The translations under genes were made by a program, and so were the position numbers. A stretch of 64,000 nucleotides of DNA from Macrocystis pyrifera (lineage: Eukaryota > Sar > Phaeophyceae > Laminariales > Laminariaceae). Below the pieces are notes generated by a model that worked only from the letters and a program-made list of their open reading frames with translations, had not been told where the DNA came from and ran no database searches. This document shows positions 21,633 to 34,677 of this stretch, piece by piece (the stretch's first letter is position 1; each line of letters opens with the position of its first letter). The stretch is taken from NCBI GenBank assembly GCA_031763025.1, contig JASSKH010000003.1:7120718-7184717 (forward strand), read 5' to 3'.

Positions 21633-24600
21633 ATGAAAAAGCAGAGGAAAGTGGTCACTCTCTGTTTCGGCATCCTCGTGTGCTGGTGGTCCAGTTTCAC
21701 TGGTAGCACTACTGCTGCCGTTGCGGCGACGGTGCCGGTGAATTTCGGCGGGGGGTGTCCCAGCGCATGCAGTGGGCATGGCTACTGCACTAATCCTAGG
21801 ACGGAGACCTGTTCCTGCCACCAGGGCTGGGCCGGTGGTGACTGCTCGATCCGTAAGTGGTGTGGAACCCCTATTATCTAATACACTTGCGTACCAGGTA
21901 CTTGTACAGCAGTAGTAGTCGTGATGTCGTTTGGGATCTTTCAATCTATCTCCTTTTTAATTTGGCCCGCAGACACGGCTCTCCCGAGAGCCACCCGACC
22001 CCCCGCGGCCGCGCGACCACGCCACACACGCCCCACACAATACCCTCGGCGTTCCTGTCGAAAGAAGGGGAACTGGAACATAGGATGGTCTTCCCATTAT
22101 GTGGCTGCCATGTTGCGCGCACTGTTCGCACACGTTTTAGGCGCCGCGGCGATCGGCCGCCGCGACGGCGGTGAATAGATTCCGTTCGGTGGTCACTTGT
22201 ACTGCTGTATCGTGAATTGATTGGAGTGTTGGGGTGCACTTGCTATTTGATAGCAGCACGTTTCAATCGCGTGCAGTACATTCCCAGCTCGGATGTACGT
22301 GCAGTAGTACGTATATGTAATCTATCAGTCACCGGCGGCTCTTCGTTGTTTGGCTTTGCCCCCTTGAATGCTCAGCAAGCGTCCGCGAACACCTTTTACC
22401 TGCCTGCTTACCATTCAATATCGTGTGCAGGGCTTTGCCCGAGCGGAAACGCGTGGGTGGATCACGCCACTAGCAACAACACCGCGCACGCAGCACTGAC
22501 AGAGTGCTCCAACATGGGAGTGTGCGACCGGACCACGGGTCTCTGCTCTTGTCGGTCCGGCTTCACGGGCGAAGCATGCCAGCGCCTGGTGTGCCAAGAC
22601 GATTGTAACGGGCGAGGAAGATGCATGTCGATGCGCGACGCTGCCGCGGTGATAGATGGGGACAGCCTCGAGTTCGAGGGGGTGTACGAGGGCTGGGACG
22701 CTGACATGATCCACGGCTGCCTGTGTGATGAAGGCTGGGAAGGGTACGACTGCTCGCTGAGGTAGGTAGGTGCTGTTTTTTCAACTCACCCAGTGTTTTA
22801 CCTTCGGTGTGCAGATGCAGCCTGGACACGCATGTCTGTAATTGTACGAAGTGTATGGTTTTACTTATGAACAGCACCATTTTCTGCTGCCGCCGATCAT
22901 CCACTGTAAGGGATAGGGCCTCTTGCCCCGGTAGGTGGTCCTACCCAAACATCGTTGTGGTTCTTAGGGTCTCACTAACCACCTAAGGGCACTGTGTTGT
23001 CCCATCCAAACTTCCCATCCTGTATACTTTGGGCGTGCTTCGGTTGGGTAGGCAGTGGTACTATAAGTACTATCAGTGCAAGGCAACACTATCACAATTT
23101 GTCATGCTCAAAGAGACGAAATCAAGTGAACGAAAATGGAAAGTGCGAGCTACATCAATTGTCCACGAATTCCTGGACCTTTGCAGCTCCCGACTTACAC
23201 TCGAGAGGGAAGCGGCACGACCCATATATCCAGATCAAAACCTTTGACATCCACTTCCAGAAGAACACACCTCCAATGCCCCTAGTAACCAAGCGCGTGG
23301 TTTTCGAAGGTCTTGCCCAAGAGCTGTGGACCCCTACCCAAACGCAACCGGCGTGTCTGAGGAGCAGCTGATCGACTGCCATTGTCCCAAAGAGTGCACG
23401 GGATCACTACGACTGGGGTACCGGGGGCACAGTACTCGCGCAATCCCTTTCGACTCCTCCGCCGAGCTAGTAAAATATCGACTGGAGGTAAGTGAGTCTG
23501 ATCATTCGTGCATTTGCTTAGAGTTGTGATGTTGCAATTATTAAGTTGGTGCGCTGCGTGGTCTTATCTAAGGTCAGGCTTCCAAGAAATGTTTCTTGTG
23601 CCGCTGCTATAATATGATGCAAGAATGTATCGGAAGCGAGATATCTTAGAAGGCATCAACAATCTGCACCGCGCACCAACCGATCAATGTGCCTTCTCCC
23701 ACAGGAGCTCGACACCGTTATCGAGGTCGCGGTGAATATTACGGGGCCTGGGGAAATGGTTTGCAATGGCAGCGATGGTGCCACGACGCGCGTTACTTTC
23801 CTCGTGCAGCACGGATCCCTGTCCAACATGACCGCAGATATAGGCACGCTAGCTTCCACGACGGGGACGCCATCTGTATCTGTGATCGCCAAAGGGCAGG
23901 TGATTTCTCGTCGCCTTCCATGGGCGTGCGGAAAGTGAGAGGCGCAAGGGGAATCCTTCAAAGGTTTTTCCGGCAGCATCCGCCAGCTACTTGTACCGAC
24001 AGGTCGACGAGAGTTGTTGTTGAAGCGGACAGGTTCGGCAATAGTATTGATATCTTCATACAAGGACGGGGGATGTGTGATGTCCTCAAAACGTTGGAGC
24101 ACTTCCTGCTCGGCCATTGCAATGCACGTGGTATTTTGTCACACATGGGTGGTCATACGTTGAGCGAGTCCCCGTGCTGGTCTCCGTTGAGTGACTCGGC
24201 CTCTCAAAAGTACTGAAGGTAGCCCCACCCAACTATCAACTCTGACGAATCTATCGCCGAACGAAACGCAGGCGAGCAAGATCAACTCTCATCTGTGGAG
24301 CCAAGCCGGGACGAAGCATGCCCAAGAATGTTCCGCCCGTGGTTACTGTAACCGCGTCACTGGGAATTGTATGTGCTACTCCAAATTTAGCAGCTCCGAC
24401 GGGAATGGCGGTGCCGGGGATCTGGGAGATTGTGGGTACTACGACGCGAACGACCCCCCGACCAACTGCACCACGGTCACGCCGAAATGGGGTTCAAACG
24501 AAGCGATCTGTAGCGGTGAGTCGTGCGTACTGTTCGCCTGCGGCGCCGAACGCTGTGAACGACCCCAACGGTACACGTTTGCCTCGCGAATCATTTCCAG

Positions 24601-27600
24601 CGAACGGGCATTAACGTGTTTTGTTTTCCGGTGGCGAGATTGTTACCTACTGATGGGGAAACGCTGCCGGTATCGTGACAATTATTCTTCAGATATTCTA
24701 AAACAGTCATGTTTCCAACAAGAACAGGGCTCTGCGATGCCCCACACGAGTTTTTTTACTGCCGTCGCATTGCCAGGGGCTGGAAACTGCGACGAGACGA
24801 CGTTTCGTTGCAACTGCACGGAGGGCTATGCAGGCGGCGCGTGCGAATTAATGGTGAGCGTTAACATAGAGCAACGGCGGCGAACAGAATGCGGGCGCAG
24901 TTTAAATTGCCGGTCACCGCGATGGTCTAGAGGTAGGTAGTTTGCTTGCTTGTCGGTAGAGGAGGATGGTTGGCTTAATTGCATACATGTCTCGCGCCTC
25001 TTGGAAGCTGTCGCCATGGTCATTAAACGAAACGTGCGGAAAGCTTTTGGCGCGAGTAAAGACACAAGCTGACGACCGCTGGAAGTGCTGAACCCAATGT
25101 GCCACACTACTTGAAACTTTTAGAACTGCAAATTCCACACTACAGTAGTTCTGAGGAATTTTCCCCCAAAAAAGTGGGCGCAATTTCAAAGGGGCACAGA
25201 CTGAAACATGACAAGGCCAGAGGGGAAGTAAAGGCCTGCCTTGTGGCCGCAACTCAGGGTGTGAACTACCTCCCTTGAAAGGGCCATAAAAACCCTCAGT
25301 TATCTCCCTCCTCTACGCACTTGTACCGATGGGCGAAACGAAAAAGGACTGCGATAACGGCGTGGCATGGTTCGAAGAAGCAGCGTGGAACGTCTCGTCG
25401 GGGGCGGAGGGGGGCCGCACAGGGCTTTCAGTCCAGTGCTCCGCGGGCGGTATCTGTGACGAATCTACCGGGAACTGTACTTGTCGGGACGGGGTGTTTG
25501 CCGGCGATGCCTGTGGTGTCATGGATTGCCCAACATGTAACGACGTCGGGGAGTGCCAGGATATGGAATTCTTCGCATCGGTGAGCGGTACCAACGCATT
25601 GCGCACCGAAGGTGCCATCGTGGCACCGGTATGTAGGCGTACCGACAGCCAAATATTTCGGAGGAAATGTTCTACAGGTGATGTCTGGCTGTAAAACCGA
25701 GCCCACTTACCTCGTGGAAAGGGGCAGGAAAAGGGATAGGCTGCTTGTATTTGGTGGGTCTAAAGGGAAAGCTTGCTGGGATAGCTCTTATACTCGTGTA
25801 CAGCCACGCCGGTACTTTTTACTCTTTGCCGTGATCCTGTCTATCTCCAAGGACGCAGCCTCCACCATTCAGCTCATTGTTTCTAACGACCAGGGAAATA
25901 CGGCTGGGGAGAAGCTGCAACATCAAATGCTGCTGATTATGGCGTCCTCTGGCATTTACGATCTCGGTTCGTGGACTATAGCAGGGCTTTTCGCGGGTCT
26001 GGTCAAACCTCACGGCTCGGCTCGGGTCAACTGACCCGACCTGACCCGCGAAAATTTTGTGGTATGTTGACTTGACCCGAACCGATCCGACCCGCCATCT
26101 TCCGATTGACCCGTGAGACACGGGTTTCATGCGGGTCGGGTCACCTTGATCCGCGAGACCATTTATCTTGACCCACAGGTTCGACCCGCGGATCTGGCCC
26201 GTGGGGCAACACTTGTAAAACTAATTAAAATTCATATTTGTGCCCCACAGCGATATGTGGCCTGGCTGCAGTGCGTATGGATGGGCGTGGGCATGCGTAT
26301 ATGAATTTGACGGTGTCTTAATATTTGAGTAAGATACCAGAGGAGCGGTTTTGAGTATTAATACGAGAGAAGCCTTTGGGTAGGAGAGCGGGAAGTGTTT
26401 TAAATGTCGGCTCCGCGAGCCTGATGCGCGGGTCTGACCCGCGGGTTGTTAAAAAACAACTTGTGGGTCATGCTGACCTGGCCCGCGAGTGACCCGATTC
26501 TCGCGGGTCATGACCTGACCCGACCCGTGAGCTTTTCATCCTCTTGACCCGACCTGACCCGACTCGTGAGATGTGAAAAATTCTTATCCCGACCCGACCC
26601 GACCCGTGAGATTTGAAAAACTATTGACCCGACCTGACCCGACCTGACCCGACCTGGCCCGACCTAACCCGACCCGCGAGATTTGGAAACCTCTCGACCC
26701 AACCCGACTCGACTCGTGAACTTTTGAACGCTTTCTGACCCGACCCGACCCGACCCGACCCGTGACATTTTGAAAACCCCGTGACCCGCGAAAAGCCCTG
26801 AAATATGCACCGTACAGAGAGCAAATGCTTCGCCCAATGTGGATTGCCGCTGAGGGCAAAAACACCCCACCAGTTGAGCTGGAAAGTAAACGTAATTCTA
26901 AAAAAGGAAGATGTTTTTACCGTTCCACTTGTTTTTCTCTCTGCATGCCTAAACTGTATCCTTGCGCTCGTTGTATAGACCACTTCGATGATGTGGCGCC
27001 GTTTCCTTCCGGACGCAGGCGGCTACGAGGAACGGGGAGGCCCAGCCGTACACGTATGACCTGTGGGACGCTAACAAGATGCGCTCTTGCTGGTGCAACC
27101 ACTCCATGTCCGTCAACAACGACTTCTCCGGCACATCCACAACTTACCGCGGACCCTACTCCCTCGCCGATACAGACTCTTACGGCTATAATTGCAGCCT
27201 GGGAAGGTCAGGCCTATGGTATTGAGATCATTTACAAGTGTTCCGTACGTATGGTAGGAGCAGACCCTACGTGATTCAGGCAGATTACGACCGATCGCCC
27301 CTGCCCCCCCACCCCTACCGTCGAATCCGAAGACCACACCGACGGTGAAAGCTACCAAAGAGGAAAGGGGGTTACGGTCGTATAGCCGGTCCAGCGCCGT
27401 TGCTCTCCCTCACCCCGGAAGAATGTCCAACCAATGAGCGCTCATGTCGACAACAATGTAAAAAGCCCCCCACGCTCTCATGCAGCGGTGCTTTCCCTTG
27501 CCCCCCCCCAAAAAAAAAACCTCCCACGAATTTCGGACAACAGATGCCCCACTGGTGACCACTACCACACGAATGGAGTGACCGACGTCCAGCGCGTGAA

Positions 27601-30600
27601 CTGCACGGGAGGTTCGGGCGTGTTTACGCTCATCTTCCGCGATGCGTCGACGGCGGAGCTCGGCTATGATATCAACGCTGCGAACCTGGAAGCCGCGCTC
27701 GAGGCAACGCCTTGGTAAGAGTGAAATGCGAGCGAGTTTTTTCGTCTATTTTATATTAAGTCTTTGACGAAAACGGAGTCAAGAATATGAAGTATCTTAT
27801 CCATTCCCGGGTTTCCGGGTGACTCTAATCTCTAGGATTTGTTTCGGTGCGGTTAGGTACGCCGTGGTTTTGACACGCTGCATTTGAACCTTTCCGCTGG
27901 TTCGCGCGTTGGCAGAGAGCGAGTGTTTCAGCGTAGTGGTTCATCTGCAACAGCTTGTGATTCTCTCCACATTGGCCGTCCGCACTTTTTCAGCGGAGGT
28001 CTACACCTCGACTTTGGGATGCTGCAATGGACGAAAATGGTCGAAACGCGGAAAGCACAAAATGAGACAAAAATAGCCCCAACCAAAGATTGCACTTCCG
28101 ACAGCTATGACTTCTACTCCCCACAAACAACTGCAGCCCACGAAGTTGAGTCACGCTCCTTATGGGACGTCGGAGGCATCAAACAGCAATCGGAGACAGT
28201 CAGAAACGACTCACGAGGTGTTTTGGTAAGCTCGAAGTTGGGAGCCAGCAGCAAAACACGAGCCGCGAATCGGAGAATGGTTCGCTCCGCCCGCCGAAGC
28301 CTGGTACCATGGTTATGTCATTGATGAAAAATATTTTCCACTAAAGCATCGCTGGCTTCCTAGCGAAGAGTTTGAAGTATTAAGCCGACGTGCACTAAAA
28401 CGCGCAGAAAACATGTTTGCGATCCCGTGAGAGGTAGTGCACTGTTGGACTAAAACAAAGGCAAATAAAGGGCTAAACATAACTGTATTCTTGAAAAATT
28501 GCAGCGGTTTGCTGATACCGAGAAACCATGGATCTTGCTTGCAAATCCCTTCCTCCATTTCCAGGTATTTTGTACATTTTGGCCAAACGCATACCCGCGC
28601 CTAATCAACAGAGTTGTGTTGTAACATGGCGTCTTGGCTTAATTCGTGCCATAGCCTGTGACCAATGAAACCTCTCTACAGTGGCATGATACCACACCCG
28701 TACCTGTTGTTCCTTAGCCATATTCCGAATATCGCCGCTTGTTCGTCTCTTCTCGTTTCCGCGGGTTACGTCTAATCCTTTTTATCCCCAAACGCCTGGC
28801 CTAGCCCCCTAGAGGTTCTGCTACCGTAGGCTCTACCGTGGAAACGCTGCGTACGATTCCACAACCCCCCCCCCCCCCCGGCAATGATAAGGCGTCTTCG
28901 ATCTATGAATCCCGTGTCACGCGGAACGCGTGATCCTCCTCGACGCCGCCGCTGATGCCGTTACCCTGATGTATCTGCTGGCCATGGCCGAAGACATCCA
29001 TCCAACGTACTCCATGAGAACGCCCATGGCCGTAACACCTATATGGTGGGTCGCCGCCCCCCCCCCTCCCCCGCTCGGAACGAGTGCAGCGTGTATCGCT
29101 TGTCCTCCATATCCGCTGCTCGCAAATGCGACTGGAGGTTTAAAGTCATCTGAGCCGGCGCCAGCGCCAGGCGCCTCTTAGCTCCGCTTTCTAGGACACT
29201 CGGGAACAGGATCCCTGGACCCTCCGCGAGTGTCCATTGTATGGACACTGCTGCCCGTCGGTATTTGATCATGGCCACCACTGCGAAAATTTCGTGGCAC
29301 TCGGCGTTCCTCCTCACCATACCAGCTTGGGAGGACTCCCGTAGCTTTTGCCGCCGTGGCCTTCAATTGACACACAGCGCATATTTTAATGTAGAAATGT
29401 GATGAGCTTAAGCTTTATGTTTACCCATCCGGCGGATCATTAAAAACGAATAGAAACAAAACTCATCACACGACTTTGAACGCTGTAAGCAAGCGGGGAT
29501 ATCGTGGAAACGCGTTTTGTGTTCGTTTCACGCGTCGTGGTCATTTTTCTATTGGGTGCATTTTGTCCCGGTCTTTCCCACACAACCGGGTGCGACCGAT
29601 GGACGGGTCAGGAGGAACACAATCAACCCGACCAATGGGAAAACCGGTGCGCAATCCGCAGCCGAAAGGACGAGACCTGTTTTATCGTTTATTAAGCACG
29701 AGCGCTGGCGCTATGGTCAGGGCGCAGTCTCGCAGCCCTTTTCAGTAATATGATGTTCGACCCTTCCACCTCCTGGTTGAAATCATATCAGCTCCGTTGC
29801 TTATGTGGCCCGACCCCACACGGAGTTGTGTACGTTCGGGACACGGACTGGCACGGACATCCCCTTTGGTCCCCCAGCTAAGGGATTCATGTCGGGCAGC
29901 GACTATTGTTGCTGCAATCGCGATTTTTTCATGCATCCATCACTGGTAAGCGTGAGCGACACTGTTTTCATTGTGTCATGGCCGTTCCTGACCTAAGCCC
30001 AGGCGCCACCGCTTTACAGGATTCTTGATGTCGAGGTCACCTTTTCGAACGGGGCTTTTGCGTGCAACGATACAGAATGTGAGTAACAGAGATTTTTTTT
30101 TTATCTGCTTCATTACGTCGTCGTTAGTCTCAGGGGTTCGACGCGTAGCAATACAATCCTACGTACGCATCTGCTCCGCCTGTACTACGTCAAACCCTGA
30201 ATAGACTGCTTCATTCCTAATTAACCTTTCGACGCGTTTAGTTTTCAAGTTTCTCCCCGTTTCCGGACCTACCAAAGTGTTCCGGGAAATGGCGTGATAA
30301 GTAACGCTGACAAGGTGCAATTGCCCTATCAGAAAAGCCATTGCGAGTTGCGTAGGTATTGTCTCCTGCCTGCGTTTTTTTGTGCGAGTTCGATACAATA
30401 TGGTCGTGCGTACGCTTGTGCAGCAATAAGTGCGAAGTTTACGGCGAGCAGCATCCCACCAGCAACACACCCCCGAAAGGAAAGAAACGTCATCTTGTCT
30501 GTGACCGCTCCATGATTTTGCGTGCTGAGGCAGACATTGATATCGAGTTCCTGACAAAAAATGGAGACCTGCCCCTGATCAAGTCGGGCACCACCTTTCT

Positions 30601-31643
30601 CCTCATGGATGTGAGTGAATGCGTTGAGTCGTTTGTGTTGCAATACTATGCGTTCATCTTTCAGGTCAGAGCACGGCAAACACATTCCCACACAACCAGG
30701 AACGGAATAAACCACGTTTATAGAAAATAAGGTTTTTCGTTGTGATTGCGAAGCGCCCAAAAGGGAAATCGATTGATACCACATCCTCACAGGTGCGCAT
30801 CGACGCATCTATGAACAGGTGGTGTGTAGCACCAGCTGCTGTTGTTCTGATTAACTAGCGATTCGTCGAGCTGTAAGTAGCGTCAATACATTGTCTGATC
30901 GGAATAGAACCCTCCACCCTTCCCTCCTCCAAATATTGTCTGATCGGAATAGAACTCTCCACCCTTCCCTCCTCCAAAAACGATTTAACCCTCACTCATT
31001 CATGCGACGCTGTCACCCATGTGCAAGAAAGTCCGCCACACGTGGTTCTTAGTAGGATGCGGCTCACCCTTCGTGCGACTCGCCCGACATCCCACGGCGC
31101 TTCGCGCTTGTTGCAAGACATGTCTGTCTGGTCGGTGAAAACCCGATGTGCTCCGCCCCGGCATTGTAGGAATGCGACGGTCTATGGTCATACGACTACG
31201 GCCATGCATGATATAGAGTACACTCCCCTCCCCTCCCCTCCTCCGTTGCACTCATCCCACTTGCACACGATACTGGTACATGGAACACCTGATAGAAACC
31301 CGCGGCGCAAAAACGTCGTTTGCTCTCCTCTTCACACATGTGTCTACCTGTTTTCAAGTCTTCAACCGTACTACCAAAATCCAACATGTGCCCGCCAATA
31401 ATAGGACGATGCTACACCGGGAACAATTACAGTGGAAAAAAAAAACAAACCGGTACTCGGGAGGACGTGGAGTGCGCCGCGCAAGGCATTTGCCTCGAGG
31501 GGGAAGGGGTGTGCGACTGCTTCGTGGGGTACCAGAGCAGCAACGGAAGCGGCGCTCCCGGGGAGAGGGGGGACTGCGGGTGGCGAAACAAGCACCAGAC
31601 GGCACTCTTCAGTGCGGACGGGATAGCCAACGACTATAATTAG
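21633..31643 (+). CDS. secreted multi-EGF (tenascin-like) protein
   Basis: Twelve exons: 21633-21852, 22431-22761, 23310-23487, 23705-23899, 24272-24515, 24777-24853, about 25320-25580, 27019-27206, 27544-27714, 30020-30082, 30424-30610 and 31359-31643. Phases agree at all junctions except the unresolved left edge of exon 7; the exon 10/11 and 11/12 edges are the best-phase choice. About 800 aa. A signal peptide (basic start, hydrophobic core VVTLCFGILVCWW) precedes cysteine-rich EGF modules such as CSGHGYC, CSNMGVCD, CNGRGRC, CSARGYCN and CSAGGICDESTGNC. Between them sit non-EGF beta-type segments. The series occurs twice: exons 1-5 and exons 6-12 repeat the order EGF, EGF, CPRGxDP-type segment, EGF. 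No transmembrane helix is seen before the stop at 31641, so it looks secreted, perhaps to the wall or matrix (inferred), unless further exons exist. EGF-like repeat proteins of this type are common in stramenopiles. Confidence 0.85.
21853..27018 (+). other. introns 1-7 of the EGF gene
   Basis: Introns 1-6 (0.2-0.8 kb) hold nothing recognised beyond splice sites; 22762-23309 and 24854-25319 are the longest plain stretches. Intron 7 (25581-27018) contains the GACCCG minisatellite. Donors are mostly GTAAGT, GTGAGT or GTAGGT; acceptors end CAG or AAG. Confidence 0.6.
26020..26790. repeat. GACCCG-type degenerate minisatellite
   Basis: Long run of GACCCGACCTGACCCG-like motifs, with GACCCGCGAGATTTG units spaced about 60-70 bp apart at the right end. 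Composition and periodicity exclude a gene. It lies in intron 7 of the EGF gene between the exons ending at 25580 and starting at 27019. Confidence 0.9.
28010..28610 (+). repeat. dispersed repeat, copy 2 of an inverted pair
   Basis: Contains GGATGCTGCAATGGACGAAA, CACAAAATGAGACAAAAATA and GGATCTTGCTTGCAAATCCC, the counterparts of the blocks in the copy near 18.4-19.0 kb. It lies in intron 9 of the EGF gene. Confidence 0.6.
31009..31246 (+). mobile_element. poly(C)-tailed dispersed repeat, copy 2 (opposite orientation)
   Basis: Complement of the copy 1 core: GTCCGCCACACGTGGTTCTT, GCTTCGCGCTTGTTGCAAG, GCATTGTAGGAATGCGA, then TATAGAGTACACTCCCCTCC. The C-rich end is thus on the plus strand. More diverged than the other copies. 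It overlaps the last intron of the EGF gene. Confidence 0.75.
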
Positions 31644-33727
31644 TTTGTCGTCAGTAAGTTGTAAGCCTAGACTGCGCAAGACGACGGCGGTGTGGTGCCG
31701 CGCTTTCACCCTTGTCTGGCAGTTTGTTTCGTGTTGATCGTTCTGGCGCACGCATTCGAATGGCCGTGAACATGTTGACCGTGACCTTTTGCCGCCCCGA
31801 GACGGTATCGTAGGCAGCCCCAAGCATGACCAATATTCAACGTAAAACATACAACGGCTGGGATTTTGGCGCAGTCCGCGGTAGGTCTAGCGCTCGAGCG
31901 ACTATCTTTACGGCAAAAGGCTCGCATCATCGTCGATCACGGTATCTTCACCATTGTTCTCTGCTCAAACACGATGTATGTACCCTCTTACGAGACCGAA
32001 ATAAACCTACAGTAAGTAGGTTCCATGTCTCTGCAATACTCTTTTTATCCCCTCGATGACCTTGATGGACGTTCCACGTTGCGCTGCCACACCGCGTTTG
32101 AGTGTTTTAATACCCGGCACCGTCCTCCCGCCCCTGTCAGCACGTACTTGATGGCCCTACCCCTCGCGGGTAGCCTCTTTATCAAAGAACGGCTCACATC
32201 GCCGGTCGCTTTATCCCGACCCCCCTCGAGCAGCCAAAATCTAGGTAACACTATTTCGATTGTGGCACGCACCACGAATATTTTCCTTCGTATTCCTCTG
32301 CCTCGAGTATTCAGAGACATTTATATTGCATGCCTCGAAGGTGAAAACTATTTAATCCGCACTACAGTAGCTCAAGTCACTAGCTAATTAATCTTAACCA
32401 CCCCTACCCCTACCCCTATTACTTTTACGTTTGGGGCACGCAATAATACTTCACCGTATCGTGTTAGGATGTTCGATTACCTCTTGCTTGGGATGGGCCC
32501 CCTTCCCCACCAAGTGTGGGCTTGATGGCACCTCACCGGCCCGGTTACTCGTGCGCGCACCCACGGCACACGCACGGGTAGAGTTGCTGGCGGCCCTGGC
32601 GCGATCGCTGGCTACCAAAAGCCGAGCCATGCTACGGCAGAAATAGAGTAGTCGGCCGTTCCGGTGTTCTAGTGGCTGCCTTCGAATGCTACTAGCGTTG
32701 ATCCTGAAGTTTTAATCCCACCGTGGCGAGGTTGTGAATATATCGGCAAAAAATAAATGAACGTGATCAACTGCTGAGAGCGCCTAGCGTGGGTGGGCGC
32801 GATTTGATGCGAGTCGACGAAGGAAGAATGCGCTGAAATTCTTCTCGCGATAAAAACTGCAAGTCACGAACCGTCGTGCGAATGGGGGAGAAGAGCCTGC
32901 GATGTGACCCCGGACCTAGGGATACGATCTGGGGAATAAGAGAGACAAGCAGGGCCAAAATGATAAAAGGGATGAAAAGAAGAAACTAAAGAAAGGATAG
33001 AGTACCCAAGTTTTCTCAGACTCTCTCAGTGGCCTGGAAATCACGAATGCAAGTTGTATACGAAGACAAACGGAATGCGAAAACAGTGGGCGAATCCTCA
33101 GACAAGGACCCGAACCCATCAGCCAGGAAATGTTGGGGGTCCGAAAGAAAGTATACCCTTTCTTCGCTACGCGTAGCATGCCTCAGCCATCACAGACCTC
33201 GCTCGTCCTTTCTGCGGACAACATCGTGTCCGGTGTAGAAGCAAGCATCCAGGCAACGTACGAATATCACAAACATAGCCACGAGTCTGCGAGGGGAGCG
33301 CGACGCATTACGCCGAGCGCATTGTTGCGTGATCAAGCAAACAATGTGCACAAAAACATGGATGGAGCACATATATTTGTTGCTGTTCATCATATCTCTC
33401 GGCGACCACCATCGTGGCTCTGTAGGGGCACGCCGACACGAGTGGACGCCCCCCCCCCTGCACCCGTCCTCGACAAGGCAAATCAACTGACAGATGGGAC
33501 ACGGTCATGAAATGGAGCGAACGCTGAGAAGGCTCGAAAGATTTGCACCAGCAGCAGAGACGATGCCTTGACAATGCCAGGACGCCGTGGAACGGTATCA
33601 AGCGAAAACAGAGGATGTATGAGACGACCAAGGTCTTCAACGGTTGTAACACCCATGTGTGTCTGAGTATGTACCGGTGCAGGGCGGCACAGGCCACAGC
33701 GCCTGAGTTGACCTGGAGGGTGTACTC

Positions 33728-34075
33728 ATGTCATGCATGACCGTAGTCGTGTAACAATAGACCCTCAGCAATGGGTATACTGTACTATGTAACTGCCTCT
33801 TAGGTGCCTTCCCATATACTTGGTACCTGGTACACACTACGTGATAAGATATTTCCCTTTGTGCGAAGTTGAGGCTCTCCACCCCGCATATATGGTCTAA
33901 CTCGACCGTTAGTTATGGTGCCAAAAAAATAAACAAAACCGGTACATACATAAATACCCTGGTTGTCTATTATTGAGAATAGCTCACGCAGTGATTGGCG
34001 TGTTTTACAGCGTCGTTGCCAACCGGCACCAACCCAACCTATACATATCATATATACAAACAACCGTGTATGTAC
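33728..34075 (-). mobile_element. poly(C)-tailed dispersed repeat, rearranged distal part
   Basis: Short start (GTACTCATGTCATGCATGAC, GTAACAATAGACCCTCAGCA), then directly the distal section ACTATGTAACTGCCTCTTAG, CACTACGTGATAAGATA, CTCACGCAGTGATTGGCGTG and ACAGCGTCGTTGCCAACCGG. The middle core is deleted. It lies head-to-tail with the next copy. Confidence 0.65.
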
Positions 34076-34080
34076 AACTG

Positions 34081-34500
34081 GCGGGGGGGTGTACTCAATA
34101 GGAGAGATGTACTCGATCTCATGCATGGCCGTAGTCGTATGACCATAGACCCTCGCATCCCTACAATGCCGGGACGGAGCATGTCGGGTTTTCACCGACC
34201 AGGCAGACATTGCTTGCACCAAGCGCGAAGCGCCGTGAGGTGTCTGGCGAGTCGCATGAAGGGTGAGCTGCATCCTACTAAGAACCGCTTGTGAGGCGGA
34301 CTTGCATATGGATGACAGCTTCAATGAGTTAGTTTAATTTCCGGTGTGGCCACTTCCAGAGACAGCAATTGGAGTACTACGTAACTGCCTCTTGGGTGCC
34401 GTACCTTGAACACTACGTGATACGATCAATTCCCTTGTGCAGAGTAAAGGTTCTTTACTTCGCACAAATGATCTAACTAGACGACCAGCTGTGGGCGACC
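34081..34500 (-). mobile_element. poly(C)-tailed dispersed repeat, copy 3 (long)
   Basis: G-run at 34083, full core, then the extension past GCATATGGATGACAGC: TTAATTTCCGGTGTGGCCAC, ACTACGTAACTGCCTCTTGG and ACTACGTGATACGATCA. Intergenic, just downstream of the EGF gene and close to the 3' end of gene B. Confidence 0.8.
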
Positions 34501-34677
34501 GCCAAAAAAAAAAAAAAAAACGGCGGGGGGGGGGGGGGCTTTTCATACAAAATCGGTATTCGCTCCTAGACCCTAGTCAAAGACAGTTTCGCCAAACAAC
34601 CTCATACCAAACGACTGATAGAACCGCAATTCAGCCGTCTGCTCAACCGATTAACCGGCCCACCACCAACCGACCGA

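Larger units (their letters stand above)
27715..31358 (+). other. introns 9-11 of the EGF gene
   Basis: Intron 9 (27715-30019) carries the dispersed repeat at 28.0-28.6 kb and poly(C) runs at 28864 and 29058. Intron 11 (30611-31358) carries two tandem 45-bp units at 30890-30979 (TTGTCTGATCGGAATAGAAC each) and poly(C)-repeat copy 2. No further exon was recognised, but a short one could be missed. Confidence 0.5.
31644..34677. other. spacer between the convergent EGF gene and gene B
   Basis: Contains a CCCCTACCCCTACCCCTA run at 32401, poly(C)-repeat copies from 33728, and poly(A)/poly(G) runs at 34502-34540. Nothing resembling a gene was found in 31644-33727. Confidence 0.5.

Noticed and set aside
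28930-29375. Alanine- and proline-rich readings on both strands
   Set aside because: They pass through C-runs in intron 9 of the EGF gene and have no supporting homology; splice phases skip this region cleanly.
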